Source: an uncultured Psychroserpens sp. (GTDB taxonomy: Bacteria; Bacteroidota; Bacteroidia; Flavobacteriales; Flavobacteriaceae). Taken from it: DNA of 64,000 bases. Position numbers and translations under genes: made by a program. The notes beneath the pieces are model-generated. The model was not told the origin of the DNA, did no database searches, and worked only from the letters and a program-made list of their open reading frames with translations. The stretch lies in NCBI RefSeq assembly GCF_947492715.1, contig NZ_CANLNS010000002.1, positions 186,001 to 250,000 on the forward strand, given 5' to 3'. Within the stretch, counting starts at the first letter, position 1; each line of letters opens with the position of its first letter. Of the stretch, positions 6,500 to 16,244 are shown one piece after another.

Positions 6500-7147
6500 T
6501 TATTTCGCTTTCGTTGCAATCAACATCCAAATAACCTTGTCAGGATCATTCTCCCAATCACCAAGATCATTATTTTCATAGCGAATTGTAAATCCGGCTT
6601 TTCTCAATTCTTGCTCTACGTATTTTGGATCCAAACTATGTGCGTCAGTCTGTTCATCTCGAGACTTACCCTTTATACGCGATTTCAATTTCTCTATAAT
6701 CACAATCTGACCGCCTGGTTTTAATGCACTTTTAACATGGCCCAAAACAGTCATATAATCTGTTATCTCATGATACGTATCCATAATAATAACAGTATCT
6801 AGGCGTCCTTTAGGTAAATTCGGATTGTCATAATCGCCAACTATGGTTTTAATATTATCAAGTTTTCGCTCTTTCGATATGTCTTTTAAGGTCTGCAAAC
6901 GATCTGTACGAAGATCTACAGCATACACTTTCCCCTTTTTGCCAATCTTTTTTGCCAATCGTACGCTTAAATACCCTTCATGACAGCCAATATCGGCGAC
7001 ACGATCCCCTTTTTCTATACCAATGGCACTAAATATAGTGTCTAAAGCCATCCATGTATCACGTTCTTTCCAATCCATTTCTTTGTATTGAGAAAAACCT
7101 TGTAATGGTAAACAGGTTAACACTAAGCATACTAGAACTACTTTCAT
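6500..7147 (-). CDS. Class I SAM-dependent methyltransferase, exported
   Basis: A 215-residue protein with an N-terminal signal peptide (residues 1-~19, ending GFSQ), then a Rossmann methyltransferase fold. Motif I is VADIGCHEGYLSVRLA, followed by an acidic residue after strand 2 (VYAVDLR) and IKTIVGDYDNPN. Later motifs (LDTVIIMDTYHEI, then LKPGGQIVIIEK) match the ubiE/MT11-like group. The substrate is unknown; the signal peptide points to the periplasm, which is uncommon for a SAM enzyme but common in Bacteroidota for this family. It is transcribed alone, facing the stem-loop region. Confidence 0.8.
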   Translation of the reverse strand: MKVVLVCLVLTCLPLQGFSQYKEMDWKERDTWMALDTIFSAIGIEKGDRVADIGCHEGYLSVRLAKKIGKKGKVYAVDLRTDRLQTLKDISKERKLDNIKTIVGDYDNPNLPKGRLDTVIIMDTYHEITDYMTVLGHVKSALKPGGQIVIIEKLKSRIKGKSRDEQTDAHSLDPKYVEQELRKAGFTIRYENNDLGDWENDPDKVIWMLIATKAK

Positions 7148-7357
7148 AACACCAAGTTAAAAAACAAATGCAATGTGCAGGCATTAATTAACATCAATTT
7201 ATAACATCATATGTCATCATATTAGGTCATTCAACGGTAAAACGTGACATTCGTATTTCGGTTGGCGATTTTATTGGTCGTTCATCCCCTTTTAACATCA
7301 AACTGTCTGATCGATAGTAACTTAGAGTATCCCTCAAAACTATTAAAATCTACTATT

Positions 7358-7630
7358 ATGGACGAAAATTTAGCCTTATTCAACCAGATCAATAGTTTGT
7401 CGTATTGGTTACTAAAAGAAAGTGATTTCAAGAGTTCTGTTACCTTCGATGCGAGCGACGATAGTTATTTTATTTCTATTAAAAAAGGTGTCGAATCCAT
7501 CTACAAACACCATGTAGAAGATTTTACACGGAAAGATGCCCGCCTCTTAAAGTTTGAGCTATCTTCTATTGTAAATCATTTGCTTCAAATTAAAGCATCT
7601 GTGCACGCCGATCAAAAGCGTATTGCTTAA
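7358..7630 (+). CDS. Small hypothetical protein
   Basis: A 90-residue soluble-looking protein (starting MDENLALFNQINSL) with mixed alpha/beta character and no recognised motif. I chose ATG 7358. The frame is open back to a GTG at 7244, which would add 38 residues that look signal-like (FRLAILLVVHPLL), so a secreted longer form is possible. No relative recognised. It sits between a divergent methyltransferase gene and a lipase gene. Confidence 0.5.
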   Translation: MDENLALFNQINSLSYWLLKESDFKSSVTFDASDDSYFISIKKGVESIYKHHVEDFTRKDARLLKFELSSIVNHLLQIKASVHADQKRIA

Positions 7631-7736
7631 AATACTGCGGTCTGTATAGTATATCGTGATTTCAAAACCACGTAATTATACGGTACATATTCTTGTTTTC
7701 AGCGGTTATATTTGAATACATCAAAATATTCAAATT

Positions 7737-8723
7737 ATGGCAACTATTGATCACTGTAGACTATTATGCGCTTCAGCTTCCGCATATCTTATCGAAACAT
7801 CATTTCCTAATGGTATTTATCGCAAAAATCTAAGACCTGTACCAAGCACAAACCCAGATAATCATAACATCATTAATCAGTATGATGCTATAAAATTACT
7901 CTCAGATCCGTTTGTTGTGGTCGCATCGCCTTTAAAACCTAACGAGTTTCTAAAGATTGAGGCGTGTTTTATCGGTGAAACAGCCGAAGGTATTATCATT
8001 TCGTTTCGAGGTACCTTACCTCCTTTTCCTATTACAGATCAATCTATTGCCGATTGGATTCAAAATATATTCTATGCCGATACTGTTCCTTACCTTTCTG
8101 GTTTCCCTGGGAAAGTTCATGAGGGCTTCTTAGATGCTTTAAAGTCTTTAGAAACAGGAATCCTATATGCCTTAGGTCAGCTTAATCCAGATAATTCTAA
8201 ACCCATTTATATTACAGGGCATAGCAAAGGTGGCGCTATGTCTCCAATTGCCGCCTTATACTTTAAGAATAAAAAATTATTTACGGCCAATCATGTGGTA
8301 ACCTTTGCTGGCCCAAAACCTGGTGATGCTACTTTTGCTGCTAACTATGACAGCGCATTTCCAAATAGTACCAACTATGAAAATTACTTAGACCTCGTAC
8401 CTTTTTTACCTCCAGGTAAAGATTTTATTGAACTTTTAGAGAAATTTCCATTACTTCCAGACATTATTAAGGATTTACTTAATAAAGCTGCACAATGGAA
8501 CTATGAACCTGTAGGCACAAAAAATGTGCAGTTTATAAACAAACATGGTGTTATTGATAATAGCTTCCCTGCCTCTAACCCCTTAATTCGTTTTGGTGAG
8601 ATTTTATTAGAACTCACAAAAGGAAAAGCTGGCCTTATACAAGTTGGTGATGCACATCATGTTACTTGTGGATACCGTTATATGAAAGGTGTTTGCGGTT
8701 CTAGCGGAGTTTGTACGCTCTAG
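7737..8723 (+). CDS. Lipase class 3 family protein
   Basis: A 328-residue alpha/beta hydrolase of the fungal-lipase-like class 3. The nucleophile elbow ITGHSKGGAM places Ser163 in the GxSxG motif, preceded by the oxyanion strand IIISFRGT. An Asp in the ENYLDLVPF segment and a late His (DAHHVTCGYR) are candidate triad members. There is no obvious signal peptide, so a cytoplasmic site, or export by another route, is possible. The C-terminal tail is Cys/Gly rich (GVCGSSGVC). It is a single-gene unit converging with the S41-like peptidase, 7 bp apart. Confidence 0.8.
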   Translation: MATIDHCRLLCASASAYLIETSFPNGIYRKNLRPVPSTNPDNHNIINQYDAIKLLSDPFVVVASPLKPNEFLKIEACFIGETAEGIIISFRGTLPPFPITDQSIADWIQNIFYADTVPYLSGFPGKVHEGFLDALKSLETGILYALGQLNPDNSKPIYITGHSKGGAMSPIAALYFKNKKLFTANHVVTFAGPKPGDATFAANYDSAFPNSTNYENYLDLVPFLPPGKDFIELLEKFPLLPDIIKDLLNKAAQWNYEPVGTKNVQFINKHGVIDNSFPASNPLIRFGEILLELTKGKAGLIQVGDAHHVTCGYRYMKGVCGSSGVCTL

Positions 8724-8730
8724 ATATTCT

Positions 8731-10395
8731 CTATTGTTTTAGTGCTTCAATCCTACTTTTGGCTACTGCTGCCAACGAGCCTTTGGGATCTAACGCTATC
8801 ATTTTAGTATAACTTTCTATAGCCTTTTCATTGAGCTTATTTATTTCTTGAGCATTGGCCAAACTGTATAATGCACTTACCGATTCAGGGTATAACTCTG
8901 CAACTAATTGCAAAATAAACATACCAGATTTCTGAGCTGTAGGATCGCCACTAGATATTAATCGGTTTCCTGCTTTTGAAAATTCGTCTTGAAAATTATA
9001 ATAGCGATAGTTCTTATTTTTAGAAATCTCAGCAGCATCAGACTTCAATTGATCATATTTTCCAGCCATAAACAACTGTGTTAAATGCGCCATTGGGTCT
9101 AGGATAAAACCTGAATCGGAATAATTCATGGCAGCATCCAAAACAGGATCTTGATTGGTAATATACTGTTCAAAAGACATGTCAACGCCAATATGAGGTA
9201 TGGTCCAATCTTTATTTTCCCATTGTGGTTTATCTTGCCACCAAGCATAAGATAAATATGCGGAAATTTTAGAATTTGGTAATACTTCCCTCCTAGCATC
9301 ACCTAAGAAATTAACGTTTTCAGCAGTTGGTTCACCTATTAGAATAGCTTCAGTATAATTCGTAATCTCATTGGTTAGGTTTTGACATGCCGAAAAAGTG
9401 TTTCTGCCAATGATATAAAAGAAATGTCCTTTTTTATTAATATTTGGTCGCGCCATTAACCCTTTGATTAAATGCACATTATTGTAGTTGTTTCCGCCAC
9501 CATTTAGACGCACATCATATATAAGTTTATCGACATCGTTACGATCTATGAATTCAAAAAGCCTGCTATAAAAAGCTTTTAAGGTTTCAGATTCGTGATT
9601 AAACACAGAACTCTGACGCACATACAACGTTTTACTATCTTTTAGATACTCAAAAAAGTAGTATTTATCATTCAAATGCTTGAGATATAACGGTGTTTTA
9701 TCCATGGATCTTGAGCTTATCCAGGTCTCATTTGGTATGGTATACAAATAGCTTCTTGATAACGCTCTTAATTCAATCTTCGGAAATGCATATTCAAATA
9801 CCTTTCCGTCTTTTTCGAGTGTTAATGTAATCGTATCTGATAATTCTGGAATTACGCGTAGCGCATGCAACACGTCCGGAACGGTTAAAAAACGTAAGCC
9901 ATAACCCTTAAAATAGTTATCATTTTCAGCAGGAACTACAGGACGTATTAATGTTAGGGCTTCTTCAATAGGCTTAGCTCCTACTTTTAGTACTTTGGCT
10001 CCTAATGTGCTTTGATGTTCTTTTTGAACGCCTTCAATAAAAATACCATCGTTAAAATGGTAAAGATTTACAGGAAGTGCGCCGTTTTTTGCTACAGTAC
10101 TAAACGGAATTTGTGTATGTCCATATAAGAATGAAGAGACAATTCTAGCAAATGCTACAGGAATTTCATGAGTGTCTAATGACGGAATCTCATTGTATAG
10201 TTGTTCTACTGCAGTATCAAACTCTTTAGCTGTTGTCTTTTTAAATAAGATAGGGTAATCTTTATGAATAATAGTTTGCAAATGCCTAAGATCTTCTTGC
10301 CATTCTACTTTAGATAAGGTGTTTTGTGCGTTTACGCTTATAAGCATGCTCATGATAAGCATGAAACTGACGATTAATCGAGAAGTTGTTTTCAT
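8731..10395 (-). CDS. S41-like peptidase with C-terminal TPR repeats, exported
   Basis: A 554-residue protein with a signal peptide (first ~23 residues, ending VNAQ). The middle has tail-specific protease hallmarks: YDVRLNGGGNN and the candidate nucleophile Ser in NTFSACQNL, followed by ILIGEPTAENVNFLGD. The last ~110 residues form TPR-like helices (GSLAAVAKSRIEALKQ end). The PDZ domain usual for CtpA-type enzymes is not evident. It probably acts in the periplasm; the substrate is unknown. Transcribed on the minus strand 72 bp after the DUF6090 gene. Confidence 0.75.
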   Translation of the reverse strand: MKTTSRLIVSFMLIMSMLISVNAQNTLSKVEWQEDLRHLQTIIHKDYPILFKKTTAKEFDTAVEQLYNEIPSLDTHEIPVAFARIVSSFLYGHTQIPFSTVAKNGALPVNLYHFNDGIFIEGVQKEHQSTLGAKVLKVGAKPIEEALTLIRPVVPAENDNYFKGYGLRFLTVPDVLHALRVIPELSDTITLTLEKDGKVFEYAFPKIELRALSRSYLYTIPNETWISSRSMDKTPLYLKHLNDKYYFFEYLKDSKTLYVRQSSVFNHESETLKAFYSRLFEFIDRNDVDKLIYDVRLNGGGNNYNNVHLIKGLMARPNINKKGHFFYIIGRNTFSACQNLTNEITNYTEAILIGEPTAENVNFLGDARREVLPNSKISAYLSYAWWQDKPQWENKDWTIPHIGVDMSFEQYITNQDPVLDAAMNYSDSGFILDPMAHLTQLFMAGKYDQLKSDAAEISKNKNYRYYNFQDEFSKAGNRLISSGDPTAQKSGMFILQLVAELYPESVSALYSLANAQEINKLNEKAIESYTKMIALDPKGSLAAVAKSRIEALKQ

Positions 10396-10467
10396 GAAAT
10401 GGTGATTAGTTGATTGATATATCTATAAGAGACTAAAATCCTGGTCTTGTTACACTTCTATGGCATT

Positions 10468-11190
10468 TTATTCTTCCAATCGTTCGTTAAGCATCCCTAA
10501 AGTTTCCTTATTAGCGGCTTGCAAACCTTTTAACATAGGTTCTAAATTGCCATAAATTAGTGTAGAGTGTATCGCTAATCGCGCTCTATAATTAGCACTC
10601 AAGAAATAGGTGATCATATCTGGATTAGACAAATTTCCTATAAGTAAGTCTGCAATCCATGGTTCATGTTCTTTAAGATACATCATATTGTTATCAATGT
10701 CATTTCCTATACGAACATTGGTTTCGTCAATTAGATTTCCAAAAGCCCTGTGATTGGTTAAAATTCTAGAAATAAGTGTGTCTTGCTCTGTTTCGTTATC
10801 ATTCACATAGTTTTCCAAAAGGTTGATTCCTTTTTCTTGAAGTTTGAATGGCGAATATGATAATACAAGTCCGTAACCTTCCTTGTTGTCATCATATGTT
10901 TTGGCTGTTACAGTATCACTAAGAAAGATTCTGAAGAATTTCTTTCTATCATCAACGTATTTTAATACTTGTCCGACAACCAAGGTATCCTGAACCAAAT
11001 CTTGCTGATATACTTGCAAATAGCTTCGTAACTTTTTCTGTGCGACACGCTCCTGATTTTTATTGTTGATACTCACAGCAATTAAAATACCAATGACGAC
11101 TAAAATAATTTCACCAATACCATAAGTGAGATATTTAAAAATGCCCTTTTTCGAAAGTAATGCCATACGTTTATTATTAAAAATACTCAT
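10468..11190 (-). CDS. DUF6090 family membrane protein
   Basis: A 240-residue protein. The N-terminus has the family pattern: a basic stretch, then KYLTYGIGEIILVVIGILIA as one membrane helix, then SINNKNQ. The rest (~200 residues) is a soluble helical domain predicted outside the membrane. DUF6090 proteins are common in Flavobacteriaceae, often in several copies; their role is unknown. It is followed after 72 bp by the S41-like peptidase gene, so cotranscription is possible. Confidence 0.8.
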   Translation of the reverse strand: MSIFNNKRMALLSKKGIFKYLTYGIGEIILVVIGILIAVSINNKNQERVAQKKLRSYLQVYQQDLVQDTLVVGQVLKYVDDRKKFFRIFLSDTVTAKTYDDNKEGYGLVLSYSPFKLQEKGINLLENYVNDNETEQDTLISRILTNHRAFGNLIDETNVRIGNDIDNNMMYLKEHEPWIADLLIGNLSNPDMITYFLSANYRARLAIHSTLIYGNLEPMLKGLQAANKETLGMLNERLEE

Positions 11191-11244
11191 AAGATTAGTT
11201 TAATCAACTTCACTCCATAAATATAGTTGAAATGTGCTTACCAT

Positions 11245-11284
11245 AAAAAAACACCTTTTAGAGCGAGCCCAAAAGGTGTTTTTT
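11245..11284 (-). terminator. Terminator after the metalloprotease gene
   Basis: AACACCTTTT and AAAAGGTGTT form a perfect 10-bp stem around 11250-11280 with an 11-nt loop, flanked by A-runs on the left and T-runs on the right. It would work in either direction; the gene ending at 11303 on the minus strand is the user. Confidence 0.8.
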
Positions 11285-11302
11285 AAAAATTGATAAGTGA
11301 GT

Positions 11303-13777
11303 CTATTTCGGGTCTAAAATATCATCAATACGTTTTACAATATCTCTATAATGGTATTTTGTTATGGTATTCACGCCTCTATTGCTAGCTGCTGCAACCT
11401 GACGTTTTAAGGTGTTTAACTCGCCACGTACTAAGGCTCTAATATCAGATTGAGACACATTAAAGTACTTTCTACTAAATTGCGGATCCATATCTTCTGT
11501 CATTAAATAGGCCATTCTATCGATATAAGCACGTTGTAAATTTCGACGGTATACATCAACATTTTTTGTGAGATTAGCTTCACTCCAAATGCCTTTTCTT
11601 AAATCTCGTATCATTGATAAAGCACTATAATTGTTAGCGTCTAGTGTTTCATGATCTATTAAACGTCCCAATCTATCAAAACTTAGCAGGCCGTTGAGAT
11701 AACGACTTTGTAATCGGCGTAAACGCTCTGTATAGCCTGCATAGTCAATATTTTGAAGCATCGTTTTATCTACCAACCATGTTGGTGTAGCAAAAGCATT
11801 TTTATGCAACCATTGCATGGATGCTTGTTGCTTTTCCTTCGGAACAGCTTTATAAGCAACACCACCTTGTCTTGGTGTTGTTAAGTACTCCTCTACACCT
11901 CCAACATTCCCAAGAACATGTCCGATATAACGATTATAACAACCTAATAATTCGCCATATAATTCTTGTAAATCATCATAATTATTGGTTTGACTACTAG
12001 TCCATCGCGGTAAATTTTCAGAAACGAATTTTAAATTTTTCAACGCATAATTTGAGGCTTTAATAGCATCATTCCCTATATCTTCTGTTTGTGAAGTAGG
12101 ATCGAATCGGCTACTCTGTTTTCCGAAGACATATTTAGGATCTCCAGCTTTTTCCATTATCCATTTGTCTAGCATATTACGCTCTGCCTCAGGAGAACTG
12201 GCACCAGGAATCACACGATAACCCCAATTTATGGCATAGTTATCATAAGGTCCTATCTGACGAATAAATCGAATATTCTGATCTCCAGGTTGCGCTATAT
12301 AATTATAACGCGCATAATCCATAATAGTTGATGCTATTCCAAACTCTTGCGTAAAAGCACCATTTCTGTAACTCTCAACGTCATAGGCCTTACTCGCACT
12401 CATATTATGTGGTAATCCGAGTGCATGTCCAACTTCATGAGCAATTACCATTTTCATCATTTCGCCTATATCTTCTGCTGGTGTATCTAAGGTTCTTGCC
12501 GAAGGATTAGCAGCTCCTGTTTCTAATAAATAGCGATTTCGGTATGAACGTAAGTGGTTGTGATACCAGATAATATCACTTTCTATAATCTCACCACTTC
12601 TAGGATCTGAAACACTTGGGCCTACTGCATTTCTAGTTTCACTAGCCACATAGCGTACCACAGAGTAACGAATATCTTCTGGACTAAAATCTGGATCTTC
12701 TTCTTTTGTTGGCGGATATTTGGCAATAATTGCATTCTTAAAGCCCGCTTGTTCAAATGGACCTTGCCATAATTCTATACCTTCCTTTATGTACTTTCTT
12801 AGGCTTTCTGGCGTGGCTGGATCTAAATAATAAATAATCGGTTTCACAGGTTCAACCAGCTCCCCTCTTGCATAGGCCGCTGGGTCTTTTGGTTCTAAAC
12901 GCCATCTACGGATGTATGTTTTGGTATCTGCCTTTAATTTTTCACTACCATAATCTACTTGACTAAAAGTAAACCAACCTACACGCTCATCTGCGAAACG
13001 CGGTTGCATAGGCTCTTCGGGCAATAGAATCATAGACTGATTCATTTGTAAACTTATGGTTTCTGAAGAGCGCGCCGAAGGTGGCTGAGATGCGTTATAG
13101 GTCATATCTTGAACCACTTCAATATTCTGAGGAAAACTTTTCATTGTGTTGATAAAGCTACGTGACCCATCTAAATTTCTCACTTTATAAGTGCTTCGTA
13201 AACGTCCAGGAAGACCGCTAATGGCCTTGACGTCACTACTGTAAAATTTGGTGACATCAACTACTACTGCCGAAGAATCCTTATTAAATGCTGCAATATC
13301 GAAAGCAAATAAGGTAGGTTCGTAATTATTTGATTTTACTGAAATACTTATCGGTAGTTCTTCATCGGCAACCGAATTATAAGAGCGTTCTTTGAGTAAA
13401 ATTTTAGTATCAAAACGCTCCCAAGCAATAAGACGTTCGGCTGTTTTTGAACCTGCATTAATATAACCACCTCCTAAGTTAGCCGGGAGTTTAGCGATTC
13501 TACTTACCAAAAGCATGTCTTTTCCTAAGTGGTCATTAGGAATTTCAAAAAAGTACTTCTCTCCTACTTTATGCACTTTAAAAAGACCTTCATCTGTAAT
13601 GGCATCCTTTGTAATGACTTTATCATAGTCTTTAATTTTACCTTGTTTCTTTTTTGGTGGAGGTGCTGTGACTTCAGCTTTTTGATTTTTTTTCTTCTTT
13701 CTTTTGGATTGTGCTTGTTGAGACATTGGCATTAAACAAAAGAGTAATGTCAATGTGAAAAGCAATGATTTTTTCAT
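11303..13777 (-). CDS. Zinc-dependent metalloprotease (DUF5117/DUF4953 type)
   Basis: An 824-residue exported protein. A signal peptide (first ~22 residues, ending QQAQS) is followed by a Lys/Pro-rich low-complexity linker. Next come the DUF5118/DUF5117-like beta-rich region and the DUF4953-type catalytic part. The metzincin zinc motif HEVGHALGLPH is complete at about residues 444-454. The C-terminal region is helical. Members are widespread secreted or periplasmic peptidases of Bacteroidota with unknown substrates. Single-gene unit ended by a strong terminator. Confidence 0.9.
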   Translation of the reverse strand: MKKSLLFTLTLLFCLMPMSQQAQSKRKKKKNQKAEVTAPPPKKKQGKIKDYDKVITKDAITDEGLFKVHKVGEKYFFEIPNDHLGKDMLLVSRIAKLPANLGGGYINAGSKTAERLIAWERFDTKILLKERSYNSVADEELPISISVKSNNYEPTLFAFDIAAFNKDSSAVVVDVTKFYSSDVKAISGLPGRLRSTYKVRNLDGSRSFINTMKSFPQNIEVVQDMTYNASQPPSARSSETISLQMNQSMILLPEEPMQPRFADERVGWFTFSQVDYGSEKLKADTKTYIRRWRLEPKDPAAYARGELVEPVKPIIYYLDPATPESLRKYIKEGIELWQGPFEQAGFKNAIIAKYPPTKEEDPDFSPEDIRYSVVRYVASETRNAVGPSVSDPRSGEIIESDIIWYHNHLRSYRNRYLLETGAANPSARTLDTPAEDIGEMMKMVIAHEVGHALGLPHNMSASKAYDVESYRNGAFTQEFGIASTIMDYARYNYIAQPGDQNIRFIRQIGPYDNYAINWGYRVIPGASSPEAERNMLDKWIMEKAGDPKYVFGKQSSRFDPTSQTEDIGNDAIKASNYALKNLKFVSENLPRWTSSQTNNYDDLQELYGELLGCYNRYIGHVLGNVGGVEEYLTTPRQGGVAYKAVPKEKQQASMQWLHKNAFATPTWLVDKTMLQNIDYAGYTERLRRLQSRYLNGLLSFDRLGRLIDHETLDANNYSALSMIRDLRKGIWSEANLTKNVDVYRRNLQRAYIDRMAYLMTEDMDPQFSRKYFNVSQSDIRALVRGELNTLKRQVAAASNRGVNTITKYHYRDIVKRIDDILDPK

Positions 13778-13971
13778 GATTAGATAGTTTCGTGTGATTA
13801 TGCTTTAAAATTAATCAAAGTATGTCAAGATGTAATTGCCTTTCACAAAATTTTAAGGGCTCCCATTTCCGAAGTTAACAAGCAACGGTTAATAAATATT
13901 CTGAAATTGAAAGTCCGTATCTCATTTTGCTTCGTAGATATACACGTAACCAAAACATAAACAAAACAATT

Positions 13972-14799
13972 ATGAAACGAATTTCAGTAATCATACTATC
14001 AGCATTATTTTTAACAGCCTGTGTGTCTAAAAAGAAATACCTCGCACTAGAGCAAGACAACGGCGAATTAAAAAGTGAGTTAACAAAAACAAAGGTTGAA
14101 AAGGAAGAATTAGAAACTAAGTTTGCTCGAATCCAACAACGCGTAGATAGTTACAATTCTAAGATAAATGAACTGACAGAAGATAATAATGCAAAACTCG
14201 TATCTGTTGAGGGTGTTGTTGTTTCTGAAAATCAAAAAGAAGCCATGCGCGAGTCTTTAAAAAATGTTCCACCTGCATATATGTCAACGGCAAAAACATT
14301 AAAAGATTCGATGAATTTAGCATTGCAATTTAATCTGAAACAATCTATGGATAACATTGAAGAAGATGAAGATATTGCCGTTAATATTGAAGAAACAGTA
14401 GTGATGATTTCTATTTCAGATAAGATGTTATTCAACTCTGGAAGCTACAAAGTAAGTGATAAGGCAAATGATATTTTACAAAAGATTGCCAATGTTATTA
14501 ATTCTGAAGAAAGTCTTGACGTTATGGTTGAAGGACATACAGATAATAAATTGATGAAAAACAGTGCTGCTGTAAAGGATAACTGGGATTTAAGTGTGCT
14601 TAGAGCAACCTCTGTTGTTAAAAAATTACAGAACGATTACAATGTGGCTCCAGAGCAATTAATTGCAGCTGGACGTAGTTTTTACCAGCCTTTAACAGAT
14701 AATGATACTAAAGACAATAGAGCTAAAAACCGTAGAACAAGAATCGTTATTTTACCTAATATCGATAAGTTTTTTGCGATGATGTCATCAAATGAATAA
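13972..14799 (+). CDS. OmpA family lipoprotein
   Basis: A 275-residue protein. The signal peptide ends in a lipobox (LFLTAC), so it is a lipoprotein. Residues ~25-70 form a charged coiled coil (EKEELETKFARIQQRVDSY), and the C-terminal third is an OmpA-like peptidoglycan-binding domain: MLFNSGSYKVSD, then VEGHTDN, then AAGRSFYQPL and NRRTRIVILP. It would tether the outer membrane to the cell wall. I chose ATG 13972; an in-frame TTG 45 bp upstream adds residues before the signal peptide and is unlikely. A terminator follows. Confidence 0.9.
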   Translation: MKRISVIILSALFLTACVSKKKYLALEQDNGELKSELTKTKVEKEELETKFARIQQRVDSYNSKINELTEDNNAKLVSVEGVVVSENQKEAMRESLKNVPPAYMSTAKTLKDSMNLALQFNLKQSMDNIEEDEDIAVNIEETVVMISISDKMLFNSGSYKVSDKANDILQKIANVINSEESLDVMVEGHTDNKLMKNSAAVKDNWDLSVLRATSVVKKLQNDYNVAPEQLIAAGRSFYQPLTDNDTKDNRAKNRRTRIVILPNIDKFFAMMSSNE

Positions 14800-14835
14800 T
14801 TACTTGACCTATATCGTGTGGTTAATTAATCCATG

Positions 14836-14869
14836 AAAAGACTGCTGCTAGATACAGCAGTCTTTTTTT
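14836..14869 (+). terminator. Terminator after the OmpA lipoprotein gene
   Basis: GACTGCTG (14840-14847) pairs with CAGCAGTC (14855-14862), 7-nt loop, followed by seven T residues. Classic intrinsic terminator on the plus strand. Confidence 0.85.
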
Positions 14870-14882
14870 ATTGAATAGAACT

Positions 14883-14913
14883 AAAAAGGCAACTCTTTAC
14901 GAGTTGCCTTTTT
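14883..14913 (-). terminator. Terminator after the T9SS-domain remnant
   Basis: AAAAAGGCAACTC (14883-14895) pairs with GAGTTGCCTTTTT (14901-14913) around TTTAC. On the minus strand it follows the gene ending at 14932; the symmetric A/T tails could also stop plus-strand transcripts. Confidence 0.8.
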
Positions 14914-14931
14914 ATATTTAGCAATGCTATT

Positions 14932-15540
14932 TTATTTACCTCGTTTTACTACAAACTGCTTGCTTATAGTTTCTCCGTTGATTTTTATAATGAGATTATA
15001 AAGACCATCAGACAAGCGAGTAACATCAACTTTCACAGTATTATGTCCTTCATTTAGAGTCCAATCGTTTTGAATAGAAACCTCTCCTCTCATACTTGCA
15101 ATGGAGTAATTCGCTTTTGTAGCGACAGGACTTTCTAATGAAATGTTTAGTATATCAACTGTTGGAACAGGATACAATTTCACTTTGTCCTCATCAATTT
15201 CCAAACTAGCATCTACAGCATCTCTATAACCAGAACATGAAGGTGGTCCATCTGGAGTTGGCGTTGTAGAACATCCATTTGATGGATACCAATCTACAAA
15301 GAATGACGATTGTATATTCTTAAGCGCAATGAAAAGTCCGCGCATTTTAGTTCTGTAGAAATACCCTGAGCGACTTACTTTGATACTTCGTTTAGAATAG
15401 ATATTAGCCTCAATATTAACACTACCATTTATTCTTACATCTTTCTCTACATAGAATGTTGCTCCAACTAATTAGTTTTGAGTTACCAAACATATTAGAC
15501 CATAAGTAACCGTATAAAGCCTTTTTAAAATTTGAGCCTT
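14932..15540 (-). pseudogene. Frameshifted remnant of a T9SS-sorted protein
   Basis: The C-terminus is a good T9SS type A sorting domain (KLYPVPTVDILNISLE ... GLYNLIIKINGETISKQFVVKRGK pattern). The longest frame with an ATG starts at 15345, but coding-like sequence continues upstream in that frame (VEKDVRINGSVNIEAN) to a stop at 15472-15474. Beyond it the homologous-looking sequence continues in another frame (ALYGYLWSNMFGNSKL) until a further stop near 15530. This is what a larger cell-surface or secreted protein looks like after a frameshift and 5' truncation. The ATG form (14932-15345, 137 residues) lacks a signal peptide and so could not be exported. Confidence 0.65.
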
Positions 15541-15953
15541 ATAGACATTTCATGAATGTTTATTGTAAATTTTGGGAAATCAACGGAACAATTCTGTCGA
15601 TTAATAGCATTTTAAAGTTAAAAATAAAATCTACTATTTGCACTTTTTGTGGATAAAAACCACGAATTAGTTATCATTTTCGATAAGGTGTTAAAAAAAA
15701 TGGATGAATGAATAATTAATAAAATATACTACATCGTTGTAGTAAAAATTATCAATTTGATAATTTCAAACATTCAAATCAGTAATTTCATAATTTTCAG
15801 ATAGTTTTCTAAAATTATTTATTTGTAAGTTTTGTAATTGTTTGCGTCATGGCTTTAAAAACTTAACTGATAAAGAGCATTTACCAAAAAAAATAATCAA
15901 ATACTGTGGCTTTTAGTTCCACATGAGGTAATTTTGCAGGAAATTTATATCAG
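15541..15953. other. Gene-free AT-rich stretch with two small dyads
   Basis: About 410 bp without a credible gene. It contains two neighbouring perfect dyads, TACTAC/GTAGTA (15727-15744) and AAATTATC/GATAATTT (15746-15766). A TAATTTTG element (15929-15936) lies 17 bp before the ATG of the next gene and is a possible -7 promoter box, though no clear TTTG box sits upstream. Confidence 0.5.
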
Positions 15954-16244
15954 ATGTCATTATTGAACAGCTTTAGGATAACTGCTCTATTAGAAGGAGT
16001 ATCATATATACTATTACTATTTATTGCGACTCCAATAAAATATTTTGGAGACGACCCAACCTATGTTAAACTGCTTGGAATGCCGCATGGCATTTTATTT
16101 TTGGCCTATGTTGTTCTGGCCATAATGGTTTGGCAAGAACTTAAATGGAACACTAAGACATTGATTATTGTTTTATTGGCATCTATAATTCCGTTTGGTA
16201 CATTCTATATTGAAAAAAAATATTTAAAGAATAAAGCATCATGA
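15954..16244 (+). CDS. DUF3817 family small membrane protein
   Basis: A 96-residue protein with three membrane helices and the DUF3817 pattern: N-terminal FRITALLEGVSYILLL, a central conserved GMPHGILFLAY, and a basic C-terminal tail. The function is not known. It overlaps the mechanosensitive channel gene by 4 bp (ATGA), so the two are almost certainly cotranscribed and translationally coupled. Confidence 0.85.
   Translation: MSLLNSFRITALLEGVSYILLLFIATPIKYFGDDPTYVKLLGMPHGILFLAYVVLAIMVWQELKWNTKTLIIVLLASIIPFGTFYIEKKYLKNKAS

Noticed and set aside
13529-13735. Plus-strand hydrophobic frame
   Set aside because: It is the antisense of the Lys-rich linker of the metalloprotease gene.
13927-13971. 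TTG start for the OmpA lipoprotein
   Set aside because: It adds residues before a complete signal peptide and lipobox.
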